A stretch of 24,362 nucleotides of DNA from contig WQSK01000007.1 in the NCBI GenBank assembly GCA_009787915.1, positions 1 through 24,362 of the forward strand. Direction: 5' to 3'. Position 1 is the stretch's first letter; each line of letters starts with the position of its first letter. The position numbers and the translations under genes are program-made. The stretch comes from Bacillota bacterium. Its GTDB lineage: Bacteria; Bacillota; Clostridia; Christensenellales; UBA1242. The notes under the pieces were generated by a model. That model saw only the letters and a program-made list of their open reading frames with translations, was not told the DNA's origin and did no database searches. This document shows positions 23,001-24,362 of the stretch, one piece after another.

Positions 23001-23141
23001 GCCAAATACAAAGACAAAATCAGCGAAGAAGTTTTGGCAACAAAGTTTGTTACGGACTGTGACAGCAAGTGTGCAGGTCGGGTCAGTTCACATATTGACA
23101 TAGAGGGAAAGAAAGTTGAAATCTGTATTAAATTGGCGTGA
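20058..23141 (+). CDS. ileS: Isoleucyl-tRNA synthetase, IleRS2 type with altered HIGH motif
   Basis: A 1027-residue class I synthetase that charges Ile onto tRNA. The catalytic signature normally written HxGH reads MCIHHVWGR (Cys49, His51, His52), matching the GXHH-signature IleRS2 group except that Cys replaces Gly. The KMSKS loop is MFSKS at 575-579. The CP1 editing domain is present (WTTTPWTLAANVAIAVNP, DGSGAVHIAPGCGAEDFELG), and the zinc-type Cys pairs CPRC, CWRC and CKKC are conserved. The C-terminal anticodon-binding region follows a normal IleRS2 length. IleRS2 enzymes are mupirocin-tolerant, and the GXHH subgroup has been described as hyper-resistant. The last 26 bases overlap the next gene, so the cluster is translationally coupled. 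Confidence 0.96.
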   Translation: MFDFIKNEHEVLKLWREKKVYEKMRDKNAGAKNVYRTLDGPITANNSMCIHHVWGRTFKDVMIKYNTMRGNRTHFQNGFDAQGMWVEVEVEKDLGIKGKTDIVKYGLEKFTEKCLERVKKYSQIQTNQSMRLGQIMNWKNSYYTNSDPNIEGIWNFLKVCHERNMLVKSYKAMPWCPRCGTSLSEHEMNGQYKELTHKAVFVKADLGDGTKIVVWTTTPWTLAANVAIAVNPKIKYALVDFNGEKLILAKEAMHILKSKTKIKPVKEFFGKDIVGKKYTPMLKMVGFDFERKIIPWDDVSAKDGSGAVHIAPGCGAEDFELGKKLNLKQIIPVDEGGCFTNDFDFLKGLSTVECEAIVFEKLEKAGSLLYTHDHSHSYPFCWRCKTNVIFRLVDGWDIATDGIRPQLLAAAKKVNWQPPFIGKTMNDWLTNMGDWNISRRRFYGLPLPFYPCDCGHLTVVGSKQELGELCVDKKLLDKVPHLHRPYIDTILVKCKKCGKPVRRVTDVGDCWLDAGIAPFVTAAKDYFPFEVVIEMKEQIRLWFYAQFFMSVVLTGNPPYEKVVGYGRILDEKGGMFSKSGPNNIPFDEAIEKYGADVTRFLFSGGNQANDLRFGQSLIDETRRKLLGVYNNFVFFETYYKIDKPNIVSHNPKAKDLSNIDMWLVETLNDYIRTCTNAYSNHTPHLVVSATEKLCEDLSNFYIRVNRRRFWKNSNDGDKLNAYWILYHTLKSICLCMAPITPFLSENIWQNIIRKVDPSESELCMTADFAKPCDRKTPIKNIKKHVEEVQQIISLALSLRARENLKLRQPLRTLYINSKNTEAIDLFGDIIREEVNVKTLEIVTSDDRFNTPFLSVNFKVAGAKLKDKVQLLKKSLGELSDADMAKAVASHKKGKVTIGEFKNLSADVFVLGSKSRGDFVSVSEGDLGVVLDTAIDAELVEEGYLRELIRGVQVARQNADFDITARIILVVKTDEKDIQNVIAKYKDKISEEVLATKFVTDCDSKCAGRVSSHIDIEGKKVEICIKLA

Positions 23142-24003
23142 TTATGAGATTCTCGCAAGTGGCGATGGCGAAAAACTTGAACGTTGGGGTGACGTATTTT
23201 TGTTGCGCCCAGACCCACAGGCGATTTGGTCGGCTCCGTATGATATGTCTAAATTCAAAGACCTCCACGCGCGGTACAATCGTTCAAGTTCAGGCGGCGG
23301 AGCATGGAAAATCCTTAAACCGTTCCCCGAGGAATGGACAATAAAATACCCAGGTCGCCATGGGGATTTGCGCTTTTTGATTTCACCTACGGGTTTTAAA
23401 CATACGGGCTTGTTTCCCGAACAAGGCTTAAACTGGGACCGCGTAATGGATGTTATTGCGGGTGCAAAAAAATCTGGTCGCTCTCCTCGGGTGCTTAACC
23501 TATTTGGTTATACAGGTGGGGCGACGGTTGCGGCTTCAAAAGTGGGTGCTCACACAACCCATGTCGATGCCAGCAAAGGTATGACCGAGGTCGCAAAACG
23601 AAACTGTGTTTTAAACAAAATACCGAACGAGTTGACACGCTTTATTATAGAGGATTGCGTCGCGTTTGTTTCACGCGAAATCCGACGTGGCAAAACGTAT
23701 GATGCGATTATCATGGACCCTCCGTCTTTTGGGCGCGGGGCAAATGGGGAAGTCTGGAAAATCGAAACTTGTTTGGAAAACCTGATTGATTTGTGCATGT
23801 CTGTTTTATCAGAAAAGCCATTGTTTATCCTTGTAAACAGTTACACAACGGGGCTTCAACCCACAGTTATTGGAAATGTTGTAGAAAGGTGCTTGTCGAG
23901 AGCAAAAAAACGTGCCACAATAGATTGTTATGAAATCGGAATTGGAACCCACGAAGGAATCACTTTGCCCGCAGGAGCAAGTTGCTTTGTCGATAATTTT
24001 TGA
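23116..24003 (+). CDS. Class I SAM-dependent methyltransferase, RlmI/RlmK-like (COG1092)
   Basis: A 295-residue methyltransferase of the family that methylates cytosine or guanine in 23S rRNA. Seen: the family opening WRDYEILASGDGEKLERWG, the RPDPQAIW element, SAM motif I VLNLFGYTGGAT (126-137), the acidic VDASKGM strand, and catalytic motif IV DPPSFGRG (201-208). The N-terminal PUA domain of E. coli RlmI is absent; the family here is the shorter Bacillota form, whose exact target base is not known to me. The start is TTG 23116, with GAGGG eight bases upstream, inside the end of ileS; no in-frame ATG gives the conserved N-terminus. Confidence 0.88.
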   Translation: MKSVLNWRDYEILASGDGEKLERWGDVFLLRPDPQAIWSAPYDMSKFKDLHARYNRSSSGGGAWKILKPFPEEWTIKYPGRHGDLRFLISPTGFKHTGLFPEQGLNWDRVMDVIAGAKKSGRSPRVLNLFGYTGGATVAASKVGAHTTHVDASKGMTEVAKRNCVLNKIPNELTRFIIEDCVAFVSREIRRGKTYDAIIMDPPSFGRGANGEVWKIETCLENLIDLCMSVLSEKPLFILVNSYTTGLQPTVIGNVVERCLSRAKKRATIDCYEIGIGTHEGITLPAGASCFVDNF

Positions 24004-24362
24004 GGACAACCACGTAATTGTTGTCATAAAGCCAGAGGGCTTGCCAACACAGCCCTCGGAAGAAAAAACAGACAGTCTTGAAACACGTATCAAAGCCCAC
24101 ACCAAGGGGTATGTGGCTTCGGTGCATCGCCTTGACGCCGTTACGGGCGGGGTGATGGTTTTTGCGAAAACTTCAAAGGCCGCCAAACGCTTGTCCGACC
24201 AAATCCGCGAGGGTGTTTTTCAAAAACAATATCTTGCCGTAACAAATGGTTTCCCAAAAAAAGAGTCGGATACTTTGGTTCATCATCTATTAAAATCCGA
24301 GGCACGCAAACGTGTTGAAGTTGTACCTATGGCAACCGAGGGGGCAAAACGTGCGGAACTTA
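23987..24362 (+). CDS. RluA-family pseudouridine synthase (3' end beyond window)
   Basis: The first 125 codons of an enzyme that isomerises uridine to pseudouridine in rRNA or tRNA. Family marks: the opening IIFEDNHVIVVIKPEGLPTQ, and the catalytic-motif segment VHRLDAVTGGVMVFAKT, with the catalytic Asp at residue 50 in HRLD, followed by RLSDQIREGVFQKQYLAVTNG. The start is TTG 23987, nine bases after AGGAG, which puts the family motif at the very N-terminus. An alternative ATG at 23930 would add 19 residues but lacks a ribosome site. It overlaps the methyltransferase by 17 bases, completing an overlapping ileS-methyltransferase-synthase cluster of tRNA/rRNA maturation genes. The gene runs off the right edge. 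Confidence 0.88.
   Translation, partial: MSIIFEDNHVIVVIKPEGLPTQPSEEKTDSLETRIKAHTKGYVASVHRLDAVTGGVMVFAKTSKAAKRLSDQIREGVFQKQYLAVTNGFPKKESDTLVHHLLKSEARKRVEVVPMATEGAKRAEL

Noticed and set aside
1..24362. CRISPR arrays, tRNA or rRNA genes, insertion sequences
   Set aside because: No regularly spaced repeats, tRNA-like cloverleafs, rRNA stretches or transposase genes were seen on either strand.
4344..24362. Alternative genetic code (TGA as Trp)
   Set aside because: TGA closes several well-defined genes (secG, the HEPN-like/CBS gene, ileS, the methyltransferase) at their expected ends and Trp is encoded by TGG.

Overview
The window looks like part of the chromosome of a low-to-moderate G+C, standard-code bacterium, most likely an uncultured Bacillota (Clostridia-like) lineage. 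The basis is the size and motifs of RpoB and RpoC, the secG-rnr neighbourhood, the short archaeal-type AspRS, Shine-Dalgarno sites of the AGGAGG type, and a FIVAR-like surface protein. This placement comes from gene content only. TGA is used as a stop throughout.

Positions 1 to about 4090 hold the right-hand part of an integrated single-stranded DNA element. A 460-residue protein anchored at both ends is followed, with start/stop overlaps, by a Zot/pI-type morphogenesis ATPase and a small basic protein, an inovirus-like (filamentous phage) order. Next come three tandem hairpins. The third is a textbook CRESS-DNA replication origin: a 9-bp stem whose loop contains TAGTATTAC. Directly downstream is a full CRESS-type Rep (HUH endonuclease plus superfamily 3 helicase), two small proteins and a strong terminator. 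An inovirus-like assembly module joined to a circovirus/geminivirus-like replication module and its own origin is the most striking content. No integrase or transposase is visible; the left end lies outside the window.

Positions 4300-7000 carry stand-alone genes: a CPBP membrane protease, a membrane-anchored protein of unknown function, a secreted polysaccharide deacetylase, and a small unknown gene on the minus strand convergent with the deacetylase. Positions 7000-16550 hold rpoB-rpoC with their own promoter and an attenuator-like leader rather than a ribosomal-protein operon, then secG and a short RNase R. Convergent aspS follows on the minus strand. Then come a structured intergenic region, a small XRE regulator, a HEPN-like/CBS protein, and a FIVAR-like surface protein with an elaborate leader. 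Last is an overlapping cluster of ileS (IleRS2 type), an RlmI-like methyltransferase and a truncated RluA-family pseudouridine synthase.

Two host-wide themes emerge. First, many single genes have a good -10 hexamer only 5-9 nt before the start codon and usually no properly spaced Shine-Dalgarno site, which suggests widespread leaderless transcription. Second, two drug targets look naturally altered: RpoB differs from E. coli at rifampicin-cluster positions 526 and 531, and IleRS belongs to the GXHH-signature group linked to mupirocin resistance, with Cys in the Gly position.
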